Assembly (NCBI GenBank): GCA_026003355.1
Contig: BPHC01000007.1
Coordinates: 62,001-126,000, forward strand
Length of the DNA stretch: 64,000 nt
DNA from: Cyclobacteriaceae bacterium
Lineage (GTDB): Bacteria > Bacteroidota > Bacteroidia > Cytophagales > Cyclobacteriaceae
Direction of reading: 5' to 3'
Part shown: positions 34,999 to 44,682 of the stretch, one piece after another
How the letters are laid out: the number at the start of each line of letters is the position of its first letter
How positions within the stretch are numbered: position 1 is the stretch's first letter
Notes under the pieces: generated by a model
The model's database searches: none
The model's input: only the letters and a program-made list of their open reading frames with translations
What the model was told of the DNA's origin: nothing
Translations under genes and position numbers: made by a program

Positions 34999-36639
34999 AT
35001 GAAAATACGCCATCTGCTTTTCTTATTGTTGCTTCTTGTCTTTGCCCCCTTGTTTGCCCAGACAGATGGCCGGGACAGTATCCTTAAACTGCGCGACTGG
35101 TTTTTACGTGACCCCGAAACCGACTCCCTTCAGGGCGTTAGTGCCGAGCGGGCCTATCAGACCCTGCTTAAAAACCGCCCCTCCCGAACCGTGGTGGTAG
35201 CCATTATTGACTCAGGAGTGGATATTTTTCATGAAGACCTGAAAGATGTGGTTTGGGTAAACGAAAAAGAAATTCCGGGCAACAGATTGGATGATGATCG
35301 CAACGGCTATGCTGACGATGTGCACGGCTGGAACTTTATAGGCGGCCCCTCCGGAAACGTAAACGAAGATACCTACGAGCTCACCCGCGAATATGTGCGG
35401 CTCAAGCCCAAATATGCCGGCGCTGACGAAAAGAAAATTTCGCGTAAAGACCGTGCCGAATTTGCCTATTGGAAGGAGATAGACTCAAAATTTCAGCAAC
35501 GTAAAAAAGAAGTGAACGAACAATACCTGCTTTATAATTCGTTCTATAAAAATCTTTCAATTTCCAATGATACGCTTAAAAAAATCTTCAGCCTGCCCCA
35601 GGTAACTGCCGCCTTTCTGGATACCCTTAAACCCCGCACGCCCGTGGTGGCATTTGCCCGTTACCAGATGCAGCTGCTGTTCCAGAACTTCGGCCCGGAT
35701 ATGAATCCGGACGATGCCCTAAATGAGCTCAGAGAAGCCGTGCATTATTATGAAGTACAGGCCCTGTACGGCTATAACGAAGATTATAACCCGCGGTCAA
35801 TCGTGGGCGATGACATCAATAATCCGAATGAACGCTTTTACGGAAATGCCGATGTAAAAGGACCGGATGCCGACCATGGCACACACGTAGCCGGCATTAT
35901 TGCCGCCAACAGAAAAAACCAAATAGGTATAAACGGCATTGCCGATAACGTAAAAATCATGGCCATACGGGCCGTTCCCAATGGCGATGAGCGAGACAAA
36001 GATGTGGCCAATGCCATTCGCTATGCCGTTGATAACGGCGCCCACATTATTAACATGAGTTTTGGCAAAAGCTATTCTCCGCAAAAAGATGTGGTTGATA
36101 AAGCGGTAAAATATGCCGAGTCCAAAGGCGTGCTGCTGGTGCATGCAGCCGGCAACGACGGCAAGAATATTGACCAGAATGCCAACTTTCCGTCGCGTTT
36201 CTATGCCGATGGCACCGAGTGCAAAACCTGGATTGAAGTAGGCGCCTCAGGCTGGGGAGCCAACCAGGCCTTTGTAGCTTCTTTTTCTAACTACGGCAAA
36301 AAAACAGTCGACTTCTTTTCGCCCGGTGTGCGCATATTTTCCACCATGCCCGAAAACCAGTACGAGTTCAACGACGGCACCAGCATGGCCAGCCCGGCAA
36401 CGGCTGGAGTGGCGGCCTTGCTGATGTCGTACTTCCCCTCCCTTACCGCTGCCGAGGTACGGCAAATTCTGCGGCAGTCGGCCCGCAAATTCGACAACCT
36501 GAAAGTTGCACAGCCGGGCTCTGGCGAACCGGTGCTGTTTAGTGAATTAAGCATTACCGGTGGTTTGGTTAATGCATATGAAGCGGTAAAACTGGCTATA
36601 GAAATGGAAAACAGAAAGGCCGGTAACTCCAAACGTTGA
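34999..36639 (+). CDS. Secreted subtilisin-like serine protease (S8)
   Basis: 546 aa from ATG 34999, with signal peptide MKIRHLLFLLLLLVFAPLFAQ. The catalytic triad is visible: Asp71 in VVAIIDSGVDIFHED, His in DADHGTHVAGIIAANR and Ser in NDGTSMASPATAGVAALL, with the oxyanion Asn in HAAGNDG. An insert of about 200 residues between Asp and His carries charged helices. No type IX C-terminal domain is seen (end LAIEMENRKAGNSKR), so export is probably only to the periplasm or by other means. The SGNH gene overlaps its stop. Confidence 0.9.
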   Translation: MKIRHLLFLLLLLVFAPLFAQTDGRDSILKLRDWFLRDPETDSLQGVSAERAYQTLLKNRPSRTVVVAIIDSGVDIFHEDLKDVVWVNEKEIPGNRLDDDRNGYADDVHGWNFIGGPSGNVNEDTYELTREYVRLKPKYAGADEKKISRKDRAEFAYWKEIDSKFQQRKKEVNEQYLLYNSFYKNLSISNDTLKKIFSLPQVTAAFLDTLKPRTPVVAFARYQMQLLFQNFGPDMNPDDALNELREAVHYYEVQALYGYNEDYNPRSIVGDDINNPNERFYGNADVKGPDADHGTHVAGIIAANRKNQIGINGIADNVKIMAIRAVPNGDERDKDVANAIRYAVDNGAHIINMSFGKSYSPQKDVVDKAVKYAESKGVLLVHAAGNDGKNIDQNANFPSRFYADGTECKTWIEVGASGWGANQAFVASFSNYGKKTVDFFSPGVRIFSTMPENQYEFNDGTSMASPATAGVAALLMSYFPSLTAAEVRQILRQSARKFDNLKVAQPGSGEPVLFSELSITGGLVNAYEAVKLAIEMENRKAGNSKR

Positions 36640-37289
36640 TGAAGCTTGTTCTGCCTGGCTTATTTGTCTGTGCCGCTATGATTGGCAATGCTCAGCAACC
36701 CATGCGCTTTCTGGCACTTGGCGATTCTTACACCATTGGCGAGGCCGTTAAGGAAGAAGAACGATGGCCAGTACAGCTTGCAGCCCGCCTGCGCCAGAAG
36801 GGATACCACCTGCAGCCTCCCGAAATTATTGCCACCACCGGCTGGCGCACCGACCAGCTTAAACAGGCAATCGAAAAAGGAACGCAACACCGCGAATACC
36901 ACATGGTATCGCTGCTTATAGGCGTAAACAATCAGTACCAGGGCCGCACAGCCGAAAGCTACCAACCCGAATTTGAAGAGCTGCTGCGCATGGCCATTGC
37001 TTTGGCCGGCGGCAAAAAGGAACGCGTTTTTGTGCTCTCCATTCCTGATTACGGCTTTACCCCCTTTGGCCGCGAAAGGCAGCAAGCCATAAGCAAGGCC
37101 ATTGACGCCTACAATGCGGTGAACCGCCAGGTTACCCAAAATCTGGGGGTGCGGTATTACGATATAACCGGATTAACGCGCAAAGGTCTGGAAGATGCTG
37201 AACTGGTAGCAACAGATGGACTTCACCCTTCAGGAAAAATGTATGCATTGTGGGCAGACCTGATTGCAGCCGACTATCCGGCCAGGTGA
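36639..37289 (+). CDS. Secreted SGNH/GDSL hydrolase
   Basis: 216 aa; signal peptide MKLVLPGLFVCAAMIGNAQ. Block I FLALGDSYTIGEAV carries the nucleophile Ser, block III LLIGVNNQYQG the Asn, and block V ATDGLHPSGKMY the Asp and His. It is a lipase/esterase or carbohydrate deacetylase; substrate unknown. The ATG overlaps the protease stop by one base, so the two secreted hydrolases are co-expressed. Confidence 0.88.
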   Translation: MKLVLPGLFVCAAMIGNAQQPMRFLALGDSYTIGEAVKEEERWPVQLAARLRQKGYHLQPPEIIATTGWRTDQLKQAIEKGTQHREYHMVSLLIGVNNQYQGRTAESYQPEFEELLRMAIALAGGKKERVFVLSIPDYGFTPFGRERQQAISKAIDAYNAVNRQVTQNLGVRYYDITGLTRKGLEDAELVATDGLHPSGKMYALWADLIAADYPAR

Positions 37290-37481
37290 ATAGCTGCCGT
37301 ATACATATTGTTTGCCGAGATGTGAAATAATACCGGGCTTACACTGCAGAAGAAACATGCTGCTGCGCCAGTGCCACATGCTTCCTGCAACAGGAGTTAC
37401 CGGATGAAGCGGTTAAAAAAAATCAGGAATCTGTTTTAAAGTTAAAGAAAACTGAAGTGTCCCTTCCGATAGGGCTTAGTG
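37290..37481. other. Intergenic, no gene seen
   Basis: 192 bp between the SGNH hydrolase gene and the tRNA-Lys gene. No convincing open frame, hairpin with U-run or promoter was found. Confidence 0.5.
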
Positions 37482-37554
37482 TGATCCCGCTGGGATTCGA
37501 ACCCAGGACCCCATCCTTAAAAGGGATGTGCTCTACCGGCTGAGCTACGAGATC
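37482..37554 (-). tRNA. tRNA-Lys (anticodon UUU)
   Basis: On the minus strand the acceptor GATCTCG pairs with CGGGATC, D arm TAGCTCAGCCGGTAGAGC, anticodon stem CATCC/GGATG with loop CTTTTAA, T arm CTGGGTTCGAATCCCAG. Discriminator A at 37482; CCA not encoded. Confidence 0.92.
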
Positions 37555-37617
37555 GGTGCGGAATTTTTGACGGTTTTACCCGCTTTTCCGTTATTGAGGG
37601 CACAAAGGTAACAGTTG

Positions 37618-38340
37618 ATGCTTACTATGCAAAATACCCCATACAAAATACCTTTAATTTTATGGCTTATGGCCCGCACCACGCTGCCGGGGCTGGGCCT
37701 TTCGCCCGAAGCAGCACTAAAACAGGCCGACTCTCTTTTTGCCGAAAAGAAATACACCCAGTCGGTTGAAGTGTACCGGCAGCTGCTTGCCCGCGGATAC
37801 CGGTCGGTGCCCATGCTGCTGCGCATGGCTTATGTTGAAGAAGGTTTGCAGCACCCGGCCTATGCATTGTATTATCTGCACCAGGCATATGCCATTTTTC
37901 CCGATGAAAGAGTGTGGCAAAAAATGGTTACCCTGGCTGCCCGGCTGCACGCCACGGGCTACGACCGCACTATTTTTGAAATAGCCTGCGCCCGCTATGC
38001 GGCGGCACGCCATTTCTGGATTGCAACCAACCTGGTCCTTGCCGCACTGCTTACCGGCCTGGTTTTGTTTTACCGCAAGGGTGCAAAAGGACTTGCTGCG
38101 GTTCAGGTGGTGACGATAGCCCTGCTTTTGGTGCAGCTTAATTTCAGTTGCATGCATCATGCCATAGTGGTGAATGATAACACGCCTGTGATGCGTGCCC
38201 CTTCGGCTGCCGGAAGTGTGGAAGGCAGCCTTACCGGCGGAAGCCGGGTGCATGTGCTGGGACAGGAAGATGTGTGGATCAGAATAAGGAGTACAACGGG
38301 CGTGGGGTACGTTCGCAAGGCAAATCTGCTGTTGCTGTAG
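37618..38340 (+). CDS. TPR-membrane-SH3 protein resembling BatE
   Basis: 240 aa. An N-terminal hydrophobic segment is followed by TPR-like helices (LKQADSLFAEKKYTQSVEVY, MLLRMAYVEEG), two transmembrane helices (IATNLVLAALLTGLVLFY; LAAVQVVTIALLLVQLNF) and a C-terminal bacterial SH3 domain (NDNTPVMRAPSAAGSVEGSL ... VWIRIRSTTGVGYVRKANL). This order matches the BatE proteins of Bacteroidota, normally next to batABCD; here it stands alone. It may sense or bind cell wall. The family call is moderate. Confidence 0.72.
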   Translation: MLTMQNTPYKIPLILWLMARTTLPGLGLSPEAALKQADSLFAEKKYTQSVEVYRQLLARGYRSVPMLLRMAYVEEGLQHPAYALYYLHQAYAIFPDERVWQKMVTLAARLHATGYDRTIFEIACARYAAARHFWIATNLVLAALLTGLVLFYRKGAKGLAAVQVVTIALLLVQLNFSCMHHAIVVNDNTPVMRAPSAAGSVEGSLTGGSRVHVLGQEDVWIRIRSTTGVGYVRKANLLLL

Positions 38341-38341
38341 T

Positions 38342-41068
38342 TCAATACCGCAGCGTAATGGTGCCGCGGTATTCGCGGTGGGTGTATTTTAGCTGGTAGA
38401 AATATACGCCCGGGGGCAGGTCATTGCCATACCATTTAAAATGGCGGTCGGTGCTGGAAAACACTTCTTTGCCCCACCGGTTAAAGATGCGCACGTTTAC
38501 AAAAGTACCCTCGCAGTTGTCGGGAGGTAAAATGCTTTCGTATGTGCCGGTAACTTCATTCCATGTAAACATTCCAAAGAAGTCGTTGTTCATATCTCCG
38601 TTTGGCGAAAAGAAGTTGGGGGGCAGAAATTCTTCGAAGCGGGCGGCAACATCGCTTATTATCATCTCCAGCTCAAGCGTATCGGCCTTCACGTTAAAGC
38701 AGCGGTTGTCCGCAACCCTGAAAGTAAACCTGTAGTGATTTTCATACACGGGCGGCCGGAAAATGCTGCAGTCAGTAACCCAGGTTAACAGGCTTTGCAG
38801 GGGCGAAGTGCCCTGTGCCGGGGTAAAGGTGTAGCCTTCGGGTGCTACGTTGCCCGAGGCGTCTATGAGCTCAATTTGAAGGTGGTCCGGGGTCGGAAAG
38901 GCATCGTTGTCGGTAGCAATAAGGGTAACCGATACGGCACTACCGCGCAGGGCCTGCAGCCGGTTGCCGGTTATGGGCTGGTCTGGGTTGTTGCTGGCAG
39001 CAACAAGCTGCGGTGGTTCATTATCGGGAGGTTCCAGTATTACCCGCACCAGCAGGGTGTCGGCCTTATAGAAACGGCACTTGTTGGCATTATCAATCAC
39101 CATAAAGCGGTAGTCGAACACATATTGCTGTTCAAGGTTTATGGTGGCGCAGTCAGGAAACCATGAGAAAACAGAGCTTACCGCCCCGTTACCTGTTGTT
39201 TCCGGAAACTGAGCATGATGCTGCGCCGGTTCAAAGCCTACGCCTTCCATGCGCAATAACAGGCGGTCGTTGTCGGCATCGGTTCCGGTAACGGTAAAAT
39301 TCAGGGTTTCGTAAATTTTACGTGTTACGGTAATCAATTTTTCCTGCGCGTTTTGCAATGATGAGGAAATAACCGGATTGCTGTTGCCGGGCAGGATAAT
39401 CTGCAGCCTGATGTGCATGGTGTCGGCCGAAGGCAGGTTGCAGCGGTCGCGGTCTTCGGCAATAATGCGTATTTGGAAATTGGTTTTTCGGGTAAAGTCG
39501 TATACATCGCAGCGGGAATCCCACACCAATGAACCATTTACTTCACCCGTGGGCTGATTGACTACGGTGAGTGTCATGCCCACATCATTGAACACAAAGC
39601 CATCGTTCAGAACAAAGGCGTCCAAAGTATCGCCATCGGCATCGGTGGCCTGTATGGGAATAGTGAGGGGCGGGTCTCCTTCGTTAATGGTAATGTTTAC
39701 ATTGGGTGTGGTAAAAAGGGGATGCCGGTTGGGCGGAGGAGCGTGGTTTACAGTTACCACCAGGGTATCGCTCAGGGGAAGGCTGCAGGCATCATCGTAG
39801 GCAATGATGCCAATTTGGTAGAGGCCATCCGGAGTAAAGGGGCATTCCGGCAGGCAAATGGAAAACTCTGCGGTACTGCCGTTAACCAATGTGGCGCTGC
39901 TTACACGGGGTAACAGGTTGTTAAGGTAGCGGCCGGGAACGCGAAAGTTAAGCGGCAGTACACGAATAAATACGCGTTCCTGGAAAGCATCATCCGGCTT
40001 TTGCGAGTCGGGGTCCGATATCCGAACCTGTATGCAGCGTTCGTTGTCGGGAACGGTAGCGGAAAAGGAAACCGACAAGGGCTTATTGGGCTGGCTGTAG
40101 GCTGGTTCGCCTGCTTTGCGGCCCACGATCTGCGGAGGTTCAGCCCGGGGGCAGGCTTCCAGCACCAGCATCTGAAAATCTCTTCTTACTTCGCCAATTT
40201 TAATGCCGTTTCGGTATTCTTCGCATTTAACCGCAAACACAAACAACCCCTGTACGGTAGGGGTAACGGTAAGAAAGCCGTCATTGCTTATCTGCAGGTC
40301 GGGGGCGCCCTGCATGATGTTGTTCAGCGAAAAGCCGTGACGCCAGCGTACTTCGGGGTAGGGGCGTGGTGCCGGCCCGTCGGCCGGTATGGCTACCGAG
40401 GTGTGGGTATTAAGCGGAGTAACCAGAGAATAGACCAGCGAGTCACCGTCATCGTCTGTTCCGGCAAAATCGGTGTAGTAAGGCCGGCGCGGGCAGGCGT
40501 AGTCGTTCAGCGGCGGAAACAGGCGTGGGGAGGAGTTCACAAAAGGTTCACCATTCTTTACCACCGGAGGAAATTCAAGGTAAAAAGTCTGGCCGGCCGC
40601 ATTCGGATAATTGGGGTCGTTAACGGGCGGTTCATCGCTAACGATATTGGTTATGGTATAGTTGCGGCAGCACCGTTCCCACGCCAGGTAGTACCCCTGC
40701 GGATGGTTGTATTGTTCGGGCGGCAGCACTACCAATGTGGTGTAGATAAGCTTAAGGGTTTGGATTTCTCCTCTGGAGCATTCTGGCTGGGTGTACGATA
40801 CGTCTTCTTCTGAAGTGAGCGGCAACACCACATCGCGCATACGTGCGTTATCGGCCAGGCGAAATATGCGTGCCGTTACAGAGAGGTCTTTGGCGCCCGC
40901 CGAGCCATTGATTTTGTCGAAATACAAAATAAGGTTAATGCGATAGGTAAAACCGTTTACATGCAGTATTTCGAACTCGCCACCCACAATGTGCGAGGCG
41001 TGTACCGTGGTACACAGAATCAAAGCCGCCAGGCCTGCAATAATGCTGCGCATGATATTCTTTATCAT
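38342..41068 (-). CDS. Large surface protein with gliding-motility C-terminal domain (CHU_C)
   Basis: 908 aa from ATG 41068; upstream in-frame codons run through rlmD and are not coding. Signal peptide MIKNIMRSIIAGLAALILCTTVHA, then HIVGGEFEILHVNG. The middle holds several immunoglobulin-like units: repeats of VNHAPPPNRHP, DADGDTLDAFVL, DADNDRLLLRM and DTLLVRVILEPPDNEPP mark domain borders. The last 95 residues, from NFFSPNGDMNNDFFG to VRIFNRWGKEVFSS and GVYFYQLKYTHREYRGTITL, are the type B sorting domain for type IX secretion. Likely an adhesin-like protein exported to the surface, with PorD (27933) as a plausible helper. Confidence 0.88.
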   Translation of the reverse strand: MIKNIMRSIIAGLAALILCTTVHASHIVGGEFEILHVNGFTYRINLILYFDKINGSAGAKDLSVTARIFRLADNARMRDVVLPLTSEEDVSYTQPECSRGEIQTLKLIYTTLVVLPPEQYNHPQGYYLAWERCCRNYTITNIVSDEPPVNDPNYPNAAGQTFYLEFPPVVKNGEPFVNSSPRLFPPLNDYACPRRPYYTDFAGTDDDGDSLVYSLVTPLNTHTSVAIPADGPAPRPYPEVRWRHGFSLNNIMQGAPDLQISNDGFLTVTPTVQGLFVFAVKCEEYRNGIKIGEVRRDFQMLVLEACPRAEPPQIVGRKAGEPAYSQPNKPLSVSFSATVPDNERCIQVRISDPDSQKPDDAFQERVFIRVLPLNFRVPGRYLNNLLPRVSSATLVNGSTAEFSICLPECPFTPDGLYQIGIIAYDDACSLPLSDTLVVTVNHAPPPNRHPLFTTPNVNITINEGDPPLTIPIQATDADGDTLDAFVLNDGFVFNDVGMTLTVVNQPTGEVNGSLVWDSRCDVYDFTRKTNFQIRIIAEDRDRCNLPSADTMHIRLQIILPGNSNPVISSSLQNAQEKLITVTRKIYETLNFTVTGTDADNDRLLLRMEGVGFEPAQHHAQFPETTGNGAVSSVFSWFPDCATINLEQQYVFDYRFMVIDNANKCRFYKADTLLVRVILEPPDNEPPQLVAASNNPDQPITGNRLQALRGSAVSVTLIATDNDAFPTPDHLQIELIDASGNVAPEGYTFTPAQGTSPLQSLLTWVTDCSIFRPPVYENHYRFTFRVADNRCFNVKADTLELEMIISDVAARFEEFLPPNFFSPNGDMNNDFFGMFTWNEVTGTYESILPPDNCEGTFVNVRIFNRWGKEVFSSTDRHFKWYGNDLPPGVYFYQLKYTHREYRGTITLRY

Positions 41069-41122
41069 AAAAATACAAAATAGCCCGGGTAAACCTGAAA
41101 AGCCCCATCTTTGCCGGTGGCT

Positions 41123-42559
41123 ATGAAAAAGGGCGAGATTATTGAAAACCTGAAAATTGAAAGCATGGCGGCTGAGGGGCGGTGTGTGGCGCGACACGAT
41201 GGCCGGGTAGTGTTTGTTGAGGGTGTGGCCCCGGGTGATGTGGTGCACGTTCGCGTTTACCGTGTAAAGCGCAACTATGCCGAGGCCGCCCTGGTGAAGC
41301 TGGTGGAGCCTGCAGCTATACGCACTGCGCCTTTCTGCCGGCACTTTGGCTTTTGCGGGGGCTGCGTGTGGCAGCACATTTCGTATGAGGTGCAGCTGCA
41401 ATATAAGCAGCAGCAGGTTATCGACAGCCTGGAACGCATTGCAGGCGTTTCGCTGCCCGGCATAAGGCCCATTATCGGCTCGGCTGCCATCAGGCACTAT
41501 CGGAACCGGCTGGACTTTACAGCCACCCACCGCAGGTGGCTTTCCGCAGAAGAGTTCCGGCAAATGGACGGAAAAACTGAAATCACCCCCGGGCCCGGCC
41601 TTGGCTTTCATGTACCCAAAAGGTTCGATCAGGTGTTTGATGTGGAGCACTGCTGGCTGATGCCCGAACCATGCAATGCTATTAGGCTGGCGGTAAAGGA
41701 AATAGCGCTGCAGCATGGCATACCCTTCTTTGATTTGCGCAACCAAACCGGCTACCTCCGCACCGTTACCGTACGCACTACCACCACCGGTGAAGTTATG
41801 GTGATCATACAGGTAGCCCACCACCACCAGGAATGGCTGAGCCTGTTAATGAACGGCCTTGCCGAGCGCTTTCCGCAGATCACTTCTTTAATATTTGGCG
41901 TAAATACCAAGCGCAATAACACCTTTCTTGATGTGGAGCTCCGGTTGTGGAAAGGATCTCCCTGGATTACCGAGGTTATGAACCGACCGGAAGGCGGGGG
42001 GCAGCTTCAGTTCCGCATCAGTCCGCGGTCGTTTTACCAAACCAACCCGAAGCAGGCCGAAACGTTATATAAAACGGCCTGGCAGATGTCCGCCCTTACC
42101 GGCAATGAGCTGGTATACGACCTATACACGGGCACCGGCACCATTGCCTGCTATGTAGCCTCCGGCGCCCGGCGTGTTGTTGGCCTGGAATACGTAGAGG
42201 AAGCCGTTGAAGACGCCCGCGTAAATGCCCGCCTGAATAATATTAATCATGCTGAATTCTATTCTGGCGATATAAAAGATTTGCTCAGCCAGGCATTTAC
42301 TGAGCAACACGGCAATCCGGATGTGGTTATTACCGACCCGCCACGCACGGGTATGCATCCGGATGTTTGTGGCATGTTACTGCGGGTGGCACCAAAGCGA
42401 ATTGTGTATGTAAGCTGCAACCCGGCTACCCAGGCACGCGATATTAAAATGCTGTCAGAATCATACCGGGTTAGCGCCGTGCAGCCGGTCGACATGTTTC
42501 CGCATACGGCCCATGTGGAAAATGTGGTATGCCTTGAGAAAAGAAGTACCCAACCGTAA
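41123..42559 (+). CDS. rlmD: 23S rRNA (uracil-1939-C5)-methyltransferase
   Basis: 478 aa from ATG 41123. An N-terminal TRAM domain (about 1-60) precedes the [4Fe-4S] cysteines C72, C78 and C81 in FCRHFGFCGGCVWQH. The C-terminal methyltransferase has LVYDLYTGTGTIACYVA (SAM loop), DPPRTGMHPD and the catalytic Cys in YVSCNPATQARD. RlmCD, which methylates two positions, is an alternative within this family. The gene is divergent from the surface protein. Confidence 0.9.
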   Translation: MKKGEIIENLKIESMAAEGRCVARHDGRVVFVEGVAPGDVVHVRVYRVKRNYAEAALVKLVEPAAIRTAPFCRHFGFCGGCVWQHISYEVQLQYKQQQVIDSLERIAGVSLPGIRPIIGSAAIRHYRNRLDFTATHRRWLSAEEFRQMDGKTEITPGPGLGFHVPKRFDQVFDVEHCWLMPEPCNAIRLAVKEIALQHGIPFFDLRNQTGYLRTVTVRTTTTGEVMVIIQVAHHHQEWLSLLMNGLAERFPQITSLIFGVNTKRNNTFLDVELRLWKGSPWITEVMNRPEGGGQLQFRISPRSFYQTNPKQAETLYKTAWQMSALTGNELVYDLYTGTGTIACYVASGARRVVGLEYVEEAVEDARVNARLNNINHAEFYSGDIKDLLSQAFTEQHGNPDVVITDPPRTGMHPDVCGMLLRVAPKRIVYVSCNPATQARDIKMLSESYRVSAVQPVDMFPHTAHVENVVCLEKRSTQP

Positions 42560-42574
42560 ATCCATGCACGCCCT

Positions 42575-43111
42575 ATGAAATACCTGGTTCATCCCCTTGA
42601 AACAAAAAGGCTTCGGTTCAGTGCGGTGAGCCTCGCTGACTTTAACGAGTGGCTTCCGTTCTTTGCCGATGCCCGCGCCTGGCAGCACTGGCCCGGAGAG
42701 CGACTTGCCCCTGAAGAAGAATGCCGGAAATGGTATGCCCGCCAGGCCGAACGGTACGCCTCCAATCTTGGTGGCATGAATGCACTTGCAGATAAGAGTA
42801 CGGGTAAACTGGTTGGCTATGCCGGATTGCTGGTGCAGGAGGTTGACGGGGTTACAGAGCTGGAAGTAGCCTATTCCATCCTGCCCCGGTACTGGGGGCT
42901 GGGCTTTGCCACCGAGGCGGCAATAGCCTGCCGTGACTTCGCCTTTGCAAACGCCCTGGCCGGTTCGCTCATTTCAATCATTGCCCTGTCCAACACGGCC
43001 TCGCAAAAGGTGGCCCGTAACAACGGCATGAAACCCGAAAAAGAAACCCTTTACCGCGGGCACCGGGTGTTTATATTCCGCGTACATAAAATCGACATCG
43101 TTTCATCCTGA
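42575..43111 (+). CDS. GNAT N-acetyltransferase (RimJ/RimL type)
   Basis: 178 aa. The N-terminal strand LVHPLETKRLRFSAVSLADF and acetyl-CoA region YSILPRYWGLGFATEAAIACRDFAF with SNTASQKVARNNGMK identify the GNAT_3 group, which acetylates ribosomal protein N-termini or small amines. Substrate unknown. It starts 15 nt after rlmD and is probably co-transcribed. Confidence 0.88.
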   Translation: MKYLVHPLETKRLRFSAVSLADFNEWLPFFADARAWQHWPGERLAPEEECRKWYARQAERYASNLGGMNALADKSTGKLVGYAGLLVQEVDGVTELEVAYSILPRYWGLGFATEAAIACRDFAFANALAGSLISIIALSNTASQKVARNNGMKPEKETLYRGHRVFIFRVHKIDIVSS

Positions 43112-43183
43112 AGAGAGCTGGGTTTTTTAAAACCTTTCGTTACTTTGTTTTGTTTTACTTTCCGGATCAACCCCTAAGGCACC

Positions 43184-43681
43184 ATGAAAACCTCAATACT
43201 GCTAATGTTCATTATGCTAACGCAAATTACATCGGTGTACGATTTTAAAATGAATTCCATTGATGGCGAGCTGATTGATTTTAGCCGCTACAAGGGCAAA
43301 AACCTGCTGCTGGTAAATGTAGCCTCCAAATGCGGCTATACGCCCCAGTATGCCGAACTGGAAAAACTGCATGAAAATTATGGCGATAAATTGGTGGTGC
43401 TGGGTTTTCCGGCCAATAACTTTGGCAATCAGGAGCCGGGTACCAATGCCGAAATTGCCGAGTTCTGTCAGAAAAATTACGGTGTTAAGTTTCAGATGTT
43501 TGAAAAAATATCGGTAAAGGGCGATGACCAGCACCCGCTTTACCGGTGGCTTAAAGAACAAACCGGCCAGGAACCCACCTGGAATTTTTGCAAGTATCTG
43601 GTTAAGCCCGATGGCACCGTAAAGTTTTTTCCTTCGAAGGTAAAGCCACTGGACCCGCAGATTCTGGATGCGATCAATTAA
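43184..43681 (+). CDS. Glutathione peroxidase family thiol peroxidase, copy 1
   Basis: 165 aa with a possible short signal sequence (MKTSILLMFIMLTQITS). The active-site Cys is in LLVNVASKCGYTPQY, with Gln in FPANNFGNQEPGT and Trp-Asn in TWNFCKYLV. As a Cys enzyme it more likely uses thioredoxin than glutathione. The second copy overlaps its end by 14 nt. Role: removal of H2O2 or lipid peroxides, perhaps in the periplasm. Confidence 0.9.
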   Translation: MKTSILLMFIMLTQITSVYDFKMNSIDGELIDFSRYKGKNLLLVNVASKCGYTPQYAELEKLHENYGDKLVVLGFPANNFGNQEPGTNAEIAEFCQKNYGVKFQMFEKISVKGDDQHPLYRWLKEQTGQEPTWNFCKYLVKPDGTVKFFPSKVKPLDPQILDAIN

Positions 43682-44261
43682 GTTGATAAAAATTATACTA
43701 CCGGTTGTTTTGGTTATGTCGCTGGGCGCATTTTTATCGGATAAATTAAAGAATAACAAAAAAAGCAGCACCATACCCGATGAATCCACAGTTTATGATT
43801 TTACTGCCCGCGCCCTGGATGGAACCGAAATTCACCTTAACCGGTACCGCGGCAAAAAGCTGTTGATTGTAAATACGGCTTCCCGGTGCGGAAAAACACC
43901 CCAGTATGCGCAGCTCCAGAAATTACACGAGCAATACGGTAAACAGGTGGTTATTCTGGGTTTCCCGGCCAACAATTTTCTTTGGCAGGAGCCGGACTCC
44001 AATAAAGAAATAGCTGCCTTTTGTGAAAGAAACTATGGGGTTACCTTTCAGATGTTCGAAAAAATTTCTGTGAAAGGAAGCAACCGGCATCCACTGTATT
44101 CCTGGCTGCATGCCAAAACAGGCCATAAGCCCGACTGGAATTTTGCAAAGTATTTGGTGTATGAAGATGGTAAAACCGTTAAGTTTTTTAAGTCGGGTGT
44201 ACAACCGCTTGATGAACCGTTGCTTCGGGAAATACTTACCGCCGGCTCATCTCACCGGTAG
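43668..44261 (+). CDS. Glutathione peroxidase family thiol peroxidase, copy 2
   Basis: 197 aa, about 50% like copy 1 by eye (KLLIVNTASRCGKTPQY, VILGFPANNFLWQEPDSN, QMFEKISVKGSNRHPLYSWL, DWNFAKYLV), so a tandem duplication. It has an N-terminal membrane anchor, MRSIKLIKIILPVVLVMSLGAFL, and a 30-residue linker. It may work on the periplasmic side of the membrane while copy 1 is soluble. The resolving cysteine of some thioredoxin-using members is absent from both copies. Confidence 0.88.
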   Translation: MRSIKLIKIILPVVLVMSLGAFLSDKLKNNKKSSTIPDESTVYDFTARALDGTEIHLNRYRGKKLLIVNTASRCGKTPQYAQLQKLHEQYGKQVVILGFPANNFLWQEPDSNKEIAAFCERNYGVTFQMFEKISVKGSNRHPLYSWLHAKTGHKPDWNFAKYLVYEDGKTVKFFKSGVQPLDEPLLREILTAGSSHR

Positions 44262-44272
44262 GCCTTAATTCC

Positions 44273-44680
44273 ATGCTCAGGCCACTGCTTAATCCGGCAC
44301 CCTATTCAACCCACGCGGCCCTGTTGCTCATCCGGCTGTTTTCGTTATTCATGGTTTATTATGGATACGACAAGCTGGTGTACTTTGAAGAAAAAGCTGC
44401 TTACTGGCCCGATCCTTTCCATATGGGGTCTGATGTTACGCTGGCGCTTACCATAACAGCCGAGCTGGTTTGTCCGGTGCTGGTGGCGGCGGGTTTTTAT
44501 ACGCGTTTTGCGTTGGTTCCGGCCATTTTAAACATGCTGTTTGCAATTTTTATAGGACATAGCGGGCAGCCATTTATGGAGCGCGAACATGCCTTTTCAT
44601 TCCTCGTACCGTTTGTGGCAATTTTTCTTGCCGGGCCCGGAAAGTTTTCGCTGGATGTTATTTTGCGGCCAAAACGTTAG
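44273..44680 (+). CDS. DoxX family membrane protein
   Basis: 135 aa, four transmembrane helices. LLLIRLFSLFMVYYGYDKLVYF at the N-terminus and LVCPVLVAAGFYTRFALVPAILNMLFAIF are typical of DoxX/YphA proteins, which take part in thiol or quinone-linked redox reactions in some species. Specific function unknown. It follows the peroxidases by 11 nt and is followed by menA, so a redox context is plausible. Confidence 0.82.
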   Translation: MLRPLLNPAPYSTHAALLLIRLFSLFMVYYGYDKLVYFEEKAAYWPDPFHMGSDVTLALTITAELVCPVLVAAGFYTRFALVPAILNMLFAIFIGHSGQPFMEREHAFSFLVPFVAIFLAGPGKFSLDVILRPKR

Positions 44681-44682
44681 CC

